DNA of 64,000 nt. It comes from Allocoleopsis franciscana PCC 7113 (lineage in GTDB: Bacteria > Cyanobacteriota > Cyanobacteriia > Cyanobacteriales > Coleofasciculaceae). Position 1 is the stretch's first letter. Each line of letters opens with the position of its first letter. Below the pieces are notes generated by a model. It saw only the letters and a program-made list of their open reading frames with translations, did not search any database and was not told the origin of the DNA. This document shows positions 8,209 through 19,339 of the stretch, in pieces. A program made the position numbers and the translations under genes. The DNA is taken from contig NC_019738.1 in assembly GCF_000317515.1 (NCBI RefSeq), positions 2,251,623-2,315,622 of the forward strand, read 5' to 3'.

Positions 8209-9537
8209 TTAATGGTTTTGGTTAAAAAAATTGCAAATCGCTTCTTCACAGGCATTTTCACCGAAAGTTTTAATAATCTCTTGAGCCTCCTGGTAGCACT
8301 TCACGCCTTGAGCCTGTAAACCTAGACGCTCATAGACACTGACTAAATTCTGTAGTAGCTTAGCGATCGCCACTGTATCATCGAGAAATCGATCAATCCT
8401 AGCGGTGTAATTATAAGCTTGCAAAATCCCTAACGCTTGTAAGTGATACCACACAGCACGAGCAGGATGACCCATCTTGTAGTGAACAGCTGCAATGTAA
8501 TCAATGGTTCTCGCTTCAGCACTCGGTAAATCACCCACCTCTCGCCGAATTTCCCAGACTTGCTGATACAGTTCCATCGCTTGTTGATCTTGGTTGAGAC
8601 GGACGTAAGTTGTCGCAATACTCTCTAGAACCTTGGCTTCACTCTTGCGGTTACTGAGTTTTTGGTAATTTGTCAACGCTTGCTCAAAGAATGCCAATGC
8701 CTGACGATATCGCTTCATCTGCAAATAAATTTCCCCAATATTGTGCAGGGCAGTCCCTTCTCTATCAAGGGAATTTCCTAAGTCTTGAAATTCTTCTAGG
8801 GCTTGACGAGAACACGACAGTGCTTGCTCCAACTGACCTAAACTGTTGTAAACGGCTCCTAGATGATTGAGTAAAAGGGCGATACCTGCCTTGTTCCCAA
8901 TATGCTTAAAAATCTCTAAAGCTCGTAAATAAACCTTCAGTGCCTTGTATTCTTGACCGGTTTGGCGATAAGCGGCTCCCAAGTAATTGAGAATCACACC
9001 AACGAGCACATGATTTTCTAGAGATTGAGCCAATTGCAAAGATTGTTTTAGGCAATTAATGCCCCAAGCGTGTTCTCCAAGTTTGCAGTGAATAATCCCG
9101 ATGCGTTTGATGATGTTAACTTGGTTCGCCCGGTTATTTTTCCCTTGGGCGATGGTTAAAGCTTGTTGCAATGTCTTGAGGGTAGCTTGTAGCTGATTAG
9201 AATGATCCTGTCGCTCAATCGGTTGGGGAAGTCCTAGATTTTCTGGGCTTGAGCTTCCCTGACTCAGTAATTCTCTCGGAACGAGGGCATTTGTTGTGTG
9301 CGGCGCTGTGGGATGCCCAATGGTTGACTTTGTACCCAACGTTGATGGTAAACTCGATGCCCTGTCGTGGCTAACGGGATGCCTTTTGGCACTCTCCTCG
9401 TAGGAGCTTCGCTTTGAGTGATGATGTTGACCCCATTGAGAGCGATCGCTGTCCGATGAAGTGCGGTAGAATTCTTCACCCTGTTCATAGTGTTGTCCGA
9501 ATTTCGTTTCAGCTTGATGATCAAGACAAGATTGCAT
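8209..9537 (-). CDS. TPR repeat protein
   Basis: About 442 residues from the ATG at 9537; an in-frame TTG at 9543 is also possible, and GGGAG lies about 10 nt before the ATG. The first 105 residues are polar, Ser/His-rich and probably disordered. From about 110 to 430 there are seven or eight tetratricopeptide repeats, with motifs such as GVILNYLGAAYRQTGQEYKA and ALHNIGEIYLQMKRYRQALA. TPR solenoids bind peptides or partner proteins. Lying between the DUF1822 gene and the CHAT-CHASE2 gene, it probably acts as an adaptor or as a substrate of the CHAT protease (inference). No enzymatic domain is visible. Confidence 0.85.
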   Translation of the reverse strand: MQSCLDHQAETKFGQHYEQGEEFYRTSSDSDRSQWGQHHHSKRSSYEESAKRHPVSHDRASSLPSTLGTKSTIGHPTAPHTTNALVPRELLSQGSSSPENLGLPQPIERQDHSNQLQATLKTLQQALTIAQGKNNRANQVNIIKRIGIIHCKLGEHAWGINCLKQSLQLAQSLENHVLVGVILNYLGAAYRQTGQEYKALKVYLRALEIFKHIGNKAGIALLLNHLGAVYNSLGQLEQALSCSRQALEEFQDLGNSLDREGTALHNIGEIYLQMKRYRQALAFFEQALTNYQKLSNRKSEAKVLESIATTYVRLNQDQQAMELYQQVWEIRREVGDLPSAEARTIDYIAAVHYKMGHPARAVWYHLQALGILQAYNYTARIDRFLDDTVAIAKLLQNLVSVYERLGLQAQGVKCYQEAQEIIKTFGENACEEAICNFFNQNH

Positions 9538-9695
9538 GGTCAAAGTTCTCCCTCATTTTGGACTCAATTGGGTATACCTCTGACCTTTGAAAGGATATGC
9601 ACTTGTAGTGGCAGTAGATCCCTGACAAAAGCCGATTTTTCTTCCCTAGTAGAATACTTATCTGCTTTTTATCAGCCATTTATGCAAGCTGTCGA

Positions 9696-11048
9696 TTAAT
9701 CTTGGGGATTAAAACTAAAGGGGGGTAAGGTCTGCTCGATCCCGGATGGTAAGCTGACAGTGACGATAAACTTCTCATCCCAAGTCCCCACAACACGGGT
9801 AAAGAAATAGGAATTACGCGGTTGTGAATCCAACATCCGTTCTACCAAAATGCCCGTTTGGTCGCTGACTCGTAATTGCACACCTGTGGGTAGATGAGTG
9901 CCTGGAGTCGCCCCTAACACGAGTAATAACGTCCATTCAGGAATCGAGCCAGAGAGCAAAGGCCATGTGACAGCATAAAGGCGTAAGGGCATTCCCGCTA
10001 ACCGCAAATCCCGATAAGCGCCCCGCGCTTCTAGAGGAATCTCGACCTGCGTCTGCCGTAGTTGGGTGACAATGTCTTGAAATTCCTCCACTGGCGATCG
10101 CATCGTTCTGATGGGAGCCAAGCTGGGTAGCAGCACCCACGACAATTCTTGTGCCAATTCATCGAGTTCACCTAATAACCATCGTCCAGCATTCAGGGCG
10201 GGTTGGGTAACCATTTGCAGCGTGTCGGCAAGGTGTTTTTTGATCGCGGTGAGCGGCTCAGGTTGTCCGGCTGGCTGTTGTAATTGATACACCCAGTTCA
10301 GTAACTCCGGATTCGTGAGAACGAGCGCACCCTGTTCCCAGGTCAAAACCTGCCACAACTGGCGATCGGATGATTGTAAATTAGGCAACAAAGCTTCTAG
10401 TTCCGAACGCTTACGTGCTAATTGCATGGAGCGTTGATTGACGCTTTCTGGCAAGGGAATGGCGGTGGGTTCTAGACAGCGCAAATTCAGTAACAAACGG
10501 TCGGGATTGTGCTCAAACCAGTTTAAAGGAACTTGATAAGTCCAGTCTTCTTCGGCCTCTAAATCATGTTGTTTGCGTTGGTTCAATAACTGTTGGTAAG
10601 ATAAGAAACCTTGCACAACGGCAATTTCTTGTTCTTCTTGCACTTCTACCAAAACATAGAAGTGTGCCACAAATTCCGGTAAATCTACAACCGCTCTAGG
10701 CACAGTGACTTCTTCATCCGTGAAGCTACCCATGGCAATCAGGCAAAGTTTAAATTGACCCACTTGCAAATGGCTCACGGCATCAATTGCATTTGCCATA
10801 AACGGCTGTAAAAGAGTGCATTGTTTTTTATTCAGAGTCAAGTCTGTGGCACGGGATTCCAACCATTCCTCAAAACCGCCGAGTGCCAGCGCGTTGAGAT
10901 AAGTTTGCCACTGCCGTTCTTCATCGGGAATTTGAGCACTCAAGTTTAACGCTTGGTCAACAACATCAGGTGATAAGTTGATGGCTTCGGTGGGCAAAAC
11001 ATCAAAATCAGGCAACATTTGGGCAGTACGATTTGAGAAATTAGTCAT
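9696..11048 (-). CDS. DUF1822 family protein
   Basis: About 450 residues from the ATG at 11048. This start is favoured over the upstream in-frame one (11093) by AGGAG 9 nt before it and by the short overlap with the stop codon of the sigma-like gene (11041-11048). The N-terminus has LPDFDVLPTEAINLSPDVVD, and further on WQTYLNALALGGFEEWL, typical of the cyanobacterial DUF1822 family. The C-terminus has an all-beta stretch with WTLLLVLGATPGTHLPTGV and QLRVSDQTGILVER. The function is unknown. From family knowledge, DUF1822 genes repeatedly lie next to sigma-70-like genes in cyanobacteria, and this overlap fits a functional pair. Confidence 0.85.
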   Translation of the reverse strand: MTNFSNRTAQMLPDFDVLPTEAINLSPDVVDQALNLSAQIPDEERQWQTYLNALALGGFEEWLESRATDLTLNKKQCTLLQPFMANAIDAVSHLQVGQFKLCLIAMGSFTDEEVTVPRAVVDLPEFVAHFYVLVEVQEEQEIAVVQGFLSYQQLLNQRKQHDLEAEEDWTYQVPLNWFEHNPDRLLLNLRCLEPTAIPLPESVNQRSMQLARKRSELEALLPNLQSSDRQLWQVLTWEQGALVLTNPELLNWVYQLQQPAGQPEPLTAIKKHLADTLQMVTQPALNAGRWLLGELDELAQELSWVLLPSLAPIRTMRSPVEEFQDIVTQLRQTQVEIPLEARGAYRDLRLAGMPLRLYAVTWPLLSGSIPEWTLLLVLGATPGTHLPTGVQLRVSDQTGILVERMLDSQPRNSYFFTRVVGTWDEKFIVTVSLPSGIEQTLPPFSFNPQD

Positions 11049-12498
11049 TGTTAGAGCTCCTAGTATCGAGGTAGAGGCAGAGTCTCTCCGCAAAGAGACT
11101 TGTGGTGGTCGTTTGGTTTTTGGTGCCAGTGGCGGTAGAAGCTTCCGTTGCCGCTTCTTGGATAAGCTGAGTCACTTGTTCGTCGAGAGCCTCTTCAAGC
11201 TGCTTACTAAGAGCATTGAGGCGTTCCGGATCAGTGTAGATTTTGGCTTGTTCGATCACGCGATCGCGTAATAAGACGAGGAACTGCTGTTGAATATCGG
11301 CACGGAACGATTTCAACTGCAACAACCTTGAGACATGAAATTGAGCTTGTAAATTTACGGCTTTGGCAATGTCCCCCATTGACTTTCCCTGGCAGTGAAA
11401 CAATTGCAAGGCCGTGAGAAAATTTTTGGCTTTCTGGGGGTTTTTGTGGTGTAATTTCCCGGCTTTATCTTCAGTGACTTTGGCGATCGCTTGGTCTAAG
11501 CAAGTGATGAATTGTTGACGGTAAGAGAGTAAAAACTCAGTTTGTTCGTCAGTGGTGTTTCGGTCATCGATAAAGTCACGGAACCAAGTTCGATCGGCTG
11601 AAGCATTACTATTAACAGGGGCGTCCATAGATTCTGTAGGAAGAGAGCCACCTCGAACATGAATTCGGTAATCTCTGAGCATCGACGCCATTTCTTGGAG
11701 TTTTGCCATGATGGTTTCGGGGCGAAACCGCTCTCCGGTTTGAGTCAATAGGCGCATTTGCATTTGTTCGAGTTGTTCCCTAGTGGGTGGCAGGCACTGT
11801 CCCTTGATTCCCTGTTGTCGTGATTGGAGGCGTTGCGCCCGATAGACGGCATGGTAGCTATCTAGAAGTTGTTTGGACTGCTCAATTTCAAACGATGTTA
11901 GTTGATGAAACTGCAAAAAAATTCGCTGAATTTGTTTGGAATTGGTATCGTTGAGAATTGCCCAATCACTGACGAGATAAACGCCGTGTTCGAGTAAAAA
12001 AGTATTGAGTTCTCGATGATGTTTTACCAACCGGGTTGTCCAGGTGCCTAAACTGCTTTGCTCTGGATTAAAGCTTTGCAGGATTTCCTGGGGTAGAGAT
12101 TGATAAGAAGTCGAGACGGCAGGAGTCGTATTTCTCCTCAATCGGCGGCTGTCGTCATCTAAGACACAACGTAGTAAATCGTTACAGGTGAAGCCGTGTT
12201 CCGTGCCAAACTGCGCTTCCAATTGCAGGCAAACACGCTCGATTTGGATAGAGATAAAGCATAAAAGACAAAGTTCTGATAAAAAACGCTTACTGGTATC
12301 GTTAGTTTTGAGTTCAGTAGTTTCTCGCATCCAATGCAGCAGTTGACGCTGGATCAGCGCATCCGGCACTTCGCTTTCAGGCGTAAATTCCGGAAATGAA
12401 GCTAAGAAAAACGTCTTTACGGAGGGAATTTCCTCGATTTTGCGTTTTCCAGCCGCCTCAATTTTTACAATTGTCCAGTATCTCGATGCAGCACTCAT
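11041..12498 (-). CDS. Sigma-70-like regulatory protein, cyanobacterial type
   Basis: 485 residues. The middle part (about 170-250) has HGVYLVSDWAILNDTNSKQI and SYHAVYRAQRLQ, which recur in cyanobacterial proteins annotated as sigma-70 family. Residues about 365-410 form a sigma region-4-like helix-turn-helix: FHCQGKSMGDIAKAVNLQ followed by VSRLLQLKSFRADI. A clear sigma region 2 is not obvious, so it may be a divergent sigma factor or a DNA-binding relative. It is the first gene of the minus-strand block and overlaps DUF1822 by 8 bp. A transcription-factor-like protein heading an operon with a membrane sensor suggests autoregulation. No conserved promoter was identified. Confidence 0.75.
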   Translation of the reverse strand: MSAASRYWTIVKIEAAGKRKIEEIPSVKTFFLASFPEFTPESEVPDALIQRQLLHWMRETTELKTNDTSKRFLSELCLLCFISIQIERVCLQLEAQFGTEHGFTCNDLLRCVLDDDSRRLRRNTTPAVSTSYQSLPQEILQSFNPEQSSLGTWTTRLVKHHRELNTFLLEHGVYLVSDWAILNDTNSKQIQRIFLQFHQLTSFEIEQSKQLLDSYHAVYRAQRLQSRQQGIKGQCLPPTREQLEQMQMRLLTQTGERFRPETIMAKLQEMASMLRDYRIHVRGGSLPTESMDAPVNSNASADRTWFRDFIDDRNTTDEQTEFLLSYRQQFITCLDQAIAKVTEDKAGKLHHKNPQKAKNFLTALQLFHCQGKSMGDIAKAVNLQAQFHVSRLLQLKSFRADIQQQFLVLLRDRVIEQAKIYTDPERLNALSKQLEEALDEQVTQLIQEAATEASTATGTKNQTTTTSLFAERLCLYLDTRSSNND

Positions 12499-12916
12499 TG
12501 CAATTTAATCGGGTGACAGATCATCTAGTATCACTACTGAACCGTATCTTTAAGCAAGGCTCGAATCAGCGAGTAACTTGCTACTGAAGGCTGAGTGATT
12601 GATGCTCTCCTCGTCCTGAAGTAAGAAACAATTCTCAACCTTAGCTTTCCCTTTCACTTGTTTCACCTCCCTTAGACTGGATTTAATGGCTGAGTTGGCA
12701 TAAGAGTTTGTTCTCTCACTGATATCTAACTCTGAACCGGGTTACCTTATGCAGCTAAGCAGGTGCTGACTGGCAGAAATAATCTACTAGTTCTTTTGTT
12801 GATTTTTCTCCCCCCACTCCCCAGCACCCCAGCACCCACTGCCCCAATTTGCATAACCTTGCCGTCCACAGAGAGATAGGTAAGTAGATAGGTAAAACAA
12901 TGGGTACGAGGTAGCT
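12499..12916. other. Intergenic region upstream of the sigma-like operon
   Basis: About 420 bp that should contain the minus-strand promoter of the sigma/DUF1822 operon. It holds a C-rich low-complexity run near 12808-12845 and a partial copy of the 927-963 repeat near 12770. No gene was recognised. Confidence 0.4.
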
Positions 12917-13063
12917 ATGAAGAGGCGTCTACTCTCTAGCATTTTCATTACAGCCTGTCTATGGGCGATTGCGAATCTTTCTGAGTATCAGTCGGCATCC
13001 CCATCAGCGGCAAAACCATCCATAACCACAGCCACTAAGCTGTTCTCCAATTACCAGCATTAA
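12917..13063 (+). CDS. Possible small exported protein, 48 residues
   Basis: ATG at 12917 with GAGG 7 nt upstream; stop TAA at 13061-13063. The protein starts MKRRLLSSIFITACLWAIA, a compact signal-peptide-like N-terminus with three basic residues and a hydrophobic core, followed by a short Ser/Pro/Ala-rich tail. ITAC could be read as a lipobox, but the hydrophobic stretch continues past the Cys, so simple secretion or membrane anchoring is as likely. I know of no homologue. Support comes only from the ribosome binding site and composition. Confidence 0.35.
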   Translation: MKRRLLSSIFITACLWAIANLSEYQSASPSAAKPSITTATKLFSNYQH

Positions 13064-13207
13064 CTCGCCGGACTCTTAGATGAGCCGAGTTGAGCGCGAT
13101 CGCATCTTCAGGACATCCTAATGGCACAATCAAGGACTAATCCTGTCGAGTTTGCCAAGAACGGCAAAAGGTCGTTCAATAGTTGATTGTTGCTCACAAA
13201 GAGAAAT

Positions 13208-13396
13208 ATGACACCTCTGCAAATCGCCGTCCTGATCGGGTTATTCCTTGTTGCCCTCAAATTTGTCGCCTCTCTCTTTGGCTATGGCAACACCCGCCTA
13301 CTGAATAATTTAGTTACAGTCGTTCTCAGTGTCTTCGTGACGTTTGAAATTGTGAAGCTGGTGCAAGCGATCGCACTGCGCTTTGGCGTCGCCTGA
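13208..13396 (+). CDS. Small membrane protein, unknown
   Basis: 62 residues from the ATG at 13208; two TTG codons at 13187 and 13190 are possible upstream starts. Two hydrophobic helices (about 5-25 and 33-55) are separated by a short polar loop, FGYGNTRLLNN. The composition and codon use look like a real gene, and its reading frame contains a HIP1 site near the end. The function is unknown. It stands alone between the small exported open frame and the repeat at 13435. Confidence 0.55.
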   Translation: MTPLQIAVLIGLFLVALKFVASLFGYGNTRLLNNLVTVVLSVFVTFEIVKLVQAIALRFGVA

Positions 13397-13434
13397 ACGA
13401 TTCATCTCACGGGCTGTTTGCGATCAGCTACGAG

Positions 13435-13472
13435 CCTAGTGCAGCATGGCGGAAATAACTATCCAGTTAAAA
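13435..13472. repeat. Dispersed repeat, copy 2
   Basis: The partner of 927-963: CCTAGTGCAGCATGGCGGAA and onward, also lying just after a gene. It is followed at about 13529-13553 by a CTCCTACGGAGAACGC segment, a palindrome-rich repeat type frequent in filamentous cyanobacteria. Confidence 0.6.
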
Positions 13473-13615
13473 AGGTTAAAAAGCTTACTGTAAAAGCTTT
13501 CTTTCCTTCTGCCCTCTGCCTTTTATCTACTCCTACGGAGAACGCTACGCGAACTTCCTTCTGGCACTAGTGTCTTTGGGGAAAAGCGCGTCTCTCCTGA
13601 ATTATAAGAGAATTG

Positions 13616-16375
13616 TTAAGCTTTTTCTCCCCGCTTCCCTTGATTTTGCCGAAGCGGCAGCTCGATCGCAAACTCGCTACCTTGTCCCTCTAGGGATGTC
13701 ACTTCTAACCGGCCCTGGTGATGCTCTACCACAATCTGGTAACTCGTGGTTAAACCTAACCCCGTACCCGATCCAATCGGTTTAGTCGTAAAGAAGGGGT
13801 CGAAAATTCGAGAGCGTACTGACTCACCCATCCCGCAACCATTATCAGAAATCCGAATCAACAGGCGAGGGCTTAGGGATGAAGCTGGATGTCCATCCTC
13901 TTGACTCTTCAGTTCCAGCATTCCCGTGCAAATCTTAATACAAGGTAAAAACTCTTCTGCTGCCTGCGGATGCCTAACTCTCTTTTTCTGGGACGCCTGA
14001 GTCTTACAGCGAGACACAATGGCATCGATCGCATTCGTGAGAATATTCATAAACACCTGATTGAGCTGACCGGCATAGCACTCCACTAGGGGCAAATCCC
14101 CATACTCCTTGATCACCTTAATCGCCGGATATCCCGTAATTTCACAGAGTCGGCTTTGCAGAATCATCAAGGTACTATCTATTCCCTCATGGATATTCAC
14201 CTCTTTCATCTGAGCCTCGTCATAGCGAGCAAAATTCCTGAGTAATCGCACAATCTCACGGATGCGCTCGGCACCCACTTGCATGGAACTTAGTAACTGG
14301 GGAAAATCGTCCATCAAGAAATCCAGCTCAATCGCTTCGATCTCCTGCTGGATGATCGGTGGCGGTAAGGGATAGTGCTTCTGATAAAGCTGCAACACTC
14401 GGAAAAGGTCGGTGCTGTAATCCTTGGCATGGGAGAGATTCCCATAGATAAAACTCACCGGATTATTAATTTCATGGGCAATCCCCGCCACCAATTGCCC
14501 TAGGGAGGACATTTTTTCGGTATGAATCAGTTGTGCCTGGGTTTGTTGCAGATCCGCCAGGGCTTGTTGCAACTGGAGTGCTTGTGCCTTGAGTTGCATT
14601 TCCGATTGCTGTAACTGCTCCAAGGCTTGGCTCAATTCGGCAGTTCGCTCTTGAACCCGGATTTCTAAGTCTAACTTGGCTTGTTGCAGCGCTTGTGCGG
14701 CGAGTTTGCGCTCAGTGATATCCATCACCGTGGCAAAATAGCGAATGACTTGACCTTGGCGATCAAAAGTAGGTTGCCCTTTAGTAGAAATATATCGAAT
14801 CGAACCATCGGGTCGTTGCAGGCGACAGTCAAATTCACAAGGTTGCCCTTGCTGGATGACTTGAGCGATCGCTTGCGTGGCAGCTTCCACATCCTCTGGA
14901 TGGATCTGTTGCATATATTCACTGTAATGGCATGGCGTCTCCCTTAGCTCCAAGCCAAAGATTCGCAAGAGTTCTTCCGATCCCGTAATGCACTTCGTCG
15001 TTAAATCCAGTTCCCCACTCCCCACATGAGCAATTCTTTGGGCTTCAGCCAGAGTGGCTTGGCGTTGAGAGAGGGTGACAAAGGAAGCTTGTAACTGCTG
15101 AGCCATCTGATTAAATGCTCTCGCCAGAACACCTAGTTCATCACAGCGCTCAATCGGTACAGTCTGGTTCCATTCCCCTCTCGTCAGAGCAGAAGCCGCC
15201 GCCGCCAGACGCAGAATGGGCTGAGTAATCCAGTGGTAAGTTAGACATCCCAACAAGGTGGCGAACACCAAGGCTGCTAAACACAGCACGATGGTAGAGC
15301 GAGTGTTCTGATCAATGCGTTCCTGAAAATCTGTCTCAGGCACAACCACCACCATCAGCCAGTCAGGCAGCAGCGCTGCATCGGTTAATTCATTGTTTCC
15401 TTCTCTCAAGGGGGTGACTCGCAGGAATTGTCGCCGATGGTCAATCTTAAACGTAAGCTGCTGACTGCTGTTAATCTGAGAGAGGTTCCCAAAGCGTTGG
15501 GTTAAATAGCGAGCCGTGTGTCGAGTTAGGGAATTGCGGCTTTTGGTAGCGGGGAGGCGTTTTGTCGTACCGTCTTCAATTACAAAGGGTTTTTCTGGTG
15601 TTGAGGTGGCGATGAGCTCTCCAGAACGTTCGATTATAAAGGTCTGTCCTGTCTCTGCAATTTTTAAGCGCTGCAAGAATTCACCGAGCTGGGAAAGGCT
15701 GGAACCCGCATCCAAAACGCCTTGTAGGGTTCCAGCGCGATCAAAGATGGGGCGGACGGCATCGGTGCTGAGTTCTCGATTGTCAATCCATAGATAAACA
15801 TCCGTCCAAGTCGGCCCCCCTACTTTCACAGCGGTTTGATAAAAGGCTCGCAGCCGGGGGTCATAGTTGGGTTCGCTATGCAAAAACTTCCCTCGTTTTC
15901 CCTCTGGGGAAAGGGTATAGGTATGGCGGGATGTACCCGTCGCCGCATCCTTCACTCTGACTAAAAATTGACCGTCGTTCTCACGCAAAACTTCCACATA
16001 GTCCCCATTCTCTTTCCCTAATGCCAAATAACCGAGGGAATCAAAGGTTTGGAGTTGAGTCCAGAAGTAGCGCTCTAAAGTTGGCAAATCGTTGATATTC
16101 AATAAACTGAGATTGATGGCATCGGCATTTAGGTGGTTGGCAATTTGGGGGACTTTAAGGTAAGAATTGAGGTGCTGCTCCAGACGCTGGGTAATTTCTC
16201 GATGTAACTGGGTTGTGACCTCCTGAACCGCTTTCTGTCCACTGCGTAAGGAGATCCACCCTGTAACTCCTACAACGGCACAGATCTGGAGGACGAACGG
16301 CACCACCAGCAGAATGCGGAGTGGTACTTTTTCCGAAACCTTAAACACCCGATTGGCTAAAGAGTTGATGAACAT
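13616..16375 (-). CDS. Hybrid-type membrane sensor histidine kinase (Cache-HAMP-PAS-HisKA-HATPase)
   Basis: 919 residues. TM1 at about 18-42; a double-Cache-like extracytoplasmic domain (about 45-350) with the motif LRAFYQTAVKVGGPTWTDVY; TM2 at about 354-376; HAMP (about 378-430); a PAS/PAC domain (about 450-560) ending ITERKLAA; a coiled coil (about 560-625). The H-box AGIAHEINNP carries the phospho-accepting His. ATP-binding N, G1 and G2 boxes appear as NILTNAIDAI, ISDNGCGMG and GTGLGLTTSY. Cache domains bind small ligands. No receiver domain and no response regulator gene is adjacent, so it is an orphan kinase. The C-terminus is normal. Confidence 0.93.
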   Translation of the reverse strand: MFINSLANRVFKVSEKVPLRILLVVPFVLQICAVVGVTGWISLRSGQKAVQEVTTQLHREITQRLEQHLNSYLKVPQIANHLNADAINLSLLNINDLPTLERYFWTQLQTFDSLGYLALGKENGDYVEVLRENDGQFLVRVKDAATGTSRHTYTLSPEGKRGKFLHSEPNYDPRLRAFYQTAVKVGGPTWTDVYLWIDNRELSTDAVRPIFDRAGTLQGVLDAGSSLSQLGEFLQRLKIAETGQTFIIERSGELIATSTPEKPFVIEDGTTKRLPATKSRNSLTRHTARYLTQRFGNLSQINSSQQLTFKIDHRRQFLRVTPLREGNNELTDAALLPDWLMVVVVPETDFQERIDQNTRSTIVLCLAALVFATLLGCLTYHWITQPILRLAAAASALTRGEWNQTVPIERCDELGVLARAFNQMAQQLQASFVTLSQRQATLAEAQRIAHVGSGELDLTTKCITGSEELLRIFGLELRETPCHYSEYMQQIHPEDVEAATQAIAQVIQQGQPCEFDCRLQRPDGSIRYISTKGQPTFDRQGQVIRYFATVMDITERKLAAQALQQAKLDLEIRVQERTAELSQALEQLQQSEMQLKAQALQLQQALADLQQTQAQLIHTEKMSSLGQLVAGIAHEINNPVSFIYGNLSHAKDYSTDLFRVLQLYQKHYPLPPPIIQQEIEAIELDFLMDDFPQLLSSMQVGAERIREIVRLLRNFARYDEAQMKEVNIHEGIDSTLMILQSRLCEITGYPAIKVIKEYGDLPLVECYAGQLNQVFMNILTNAIDAIVSRCKTQASQKKRVRHPQAAEEFLPCIKICTGMLELKSQEDGHPASSLSPRLLIRISDNGCGMGESVRSRIFDPFFTTKPIGSGTGLGLTTSYQIVVEHHQGRLEVTSLEGQGSEFAIELPLRQNQGKRGEKA

Positions 16376-16796
16376 TTCAGAGTCAGAGCATCAGTCTTGT
16401 ACATGACTGTTACGGCATCAAGGAATCTCCCATCTTTAAGAAAGGGCGATGGGATCACTGCGCTTCACACAAACGCAATGAAAATAACTTAACTGAAATA
16501 ACGATATTCGGAAAAATTGTCAAGGCGATCGCTTTGTAATAGAGTTTCTAAGTTTGAGCAGACTTCTTGCAAAAGTCGGATTTACCTCCTCACTAAAGCT
16601 CCGGCTTAGTCCCCCCTTAATCAGGGGGAAACTTCTCCCTCCCTTTAACAAGCGAACCGGAGCTCTCGCGTGAGGATTGGAGTGGGGTGAGAAATATTTT
16701 CGCAAGAGGTCTAACGTTTATCTATCCGGCTGGGCAAGCGCGTGAAAAATGCCGCTTTAGCCGACTCATCGTGGCGTTGAAGCAACCTACCGCACT
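16376..16796. other. Intergenic region with shared repeat
   Basis: 421 bp. It contains (on the minus strand) GCCGGAGCTTTAGTGAGGA around 16583-16603, which recurs on the plus strand near 28073, and an adjacent CCCCCTTAATCAGGGGG palindrome at about 16606-16626. An open frame across this stretch (16520-16705) is made of repeats and is not regarded as a gene. The promoters of the kinase and of the small gene at 16797 must lie here. Confidence 0.5.
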
Positions 16797-17027
16797 ATGA
16801 AGCACAATTGGATTAAATTTGTTTTTGATCGAAATACTTATGTCGTTAATCTAGACGGCATCAGTAGTTTTGCTTGTGCTGAAAACGGTCGGTTGATGTT
16901 TTCGTTACCCCATGGCAAAGTCCCAGTTGTGATTCATCCACAAAATAATCCAGAGGCTTATCGACAACTTTTAGAGTACATTGAACAGACGACAGGGCAA
17001 TCTCTATCCGGTGGCAGGAAAGGGTAA
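16797..17027 (+). CDS. Small conserved-looking hypothetical protein
   Basis: 76 residues: MKHNWIKFVFDRNTYVVNLD at the start, ending Gly/Arg-rich. It is predicted to alternate beta strands with one C-terminal helix (AYRQLLEYIEQTTGQ). There is no signal peptide or membrane segment. The ribosome binding site is weak. The coding character is good (no repeats, balanced composition). It lies 133 bp upstream of acetyl-CoA synthetase on the same strand. The function is unknown. Confidence 0.6.
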   Translation: MKHNWIKFVFDRNTYVVNLDGISSFACAENGRLMFSLPHGKVPVVIHPQNNPEAYRQLLEYIEQTTGQSLSGGRKG

Positions 17028-17160
17028 CGGCTTCACCGGATTAGCGCTCCTTGGACGCGGTTCGTCACCCTTCGTTTTTCTTAATGAAATTCACACTATT
17101 TTTGGGTCTATCTGCCTCCAGAATGGTTTTCAATGATAAAGCCAATGACAGTAAACACAG

Positions 17161-19131
<1,971 letters not shown>

Positions 19132-19156
19132 TTAGCCATCCTGTATAAAATACTTT

Positions 19157-19182
19157 CTCCTCCAGTGGTGATACTGGGGGAG
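19157..19182 (+). terminator. Hairpin after acs
   Basis: CTCCTCCAGT (19157-19166) pairs with ACTGGGGGAG (19173-19182) apart from one G-T wobble, with a 6-nt loop, 25 bp after the acs stop. No T-run follows, so it may be a non-canonical terminator or an mRNA-stabilising hairpin. Confidence 0.4.
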
Positions 19183-19339
19183 TTAGGCAGGTAAGGAAAA
19201 CGCCAAAATTCAGCCTTAGGGACTAAAATTTTTCCATTTCTATACATCAGGTGAGTTAGAGAAGATAGATGCGATCGCGAAGCGAGTAAAGCTTAATTGC
19301 AGAAATTGCGTTAGCGTAACGGTACAAAATGCGCTTCAT

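Noticed and set aside
16520-16705. 61-codon minus-strand open frame between the kinase and the small gene at 16797.
   Set aside because: Made of palindromic and shared repeat DNA.
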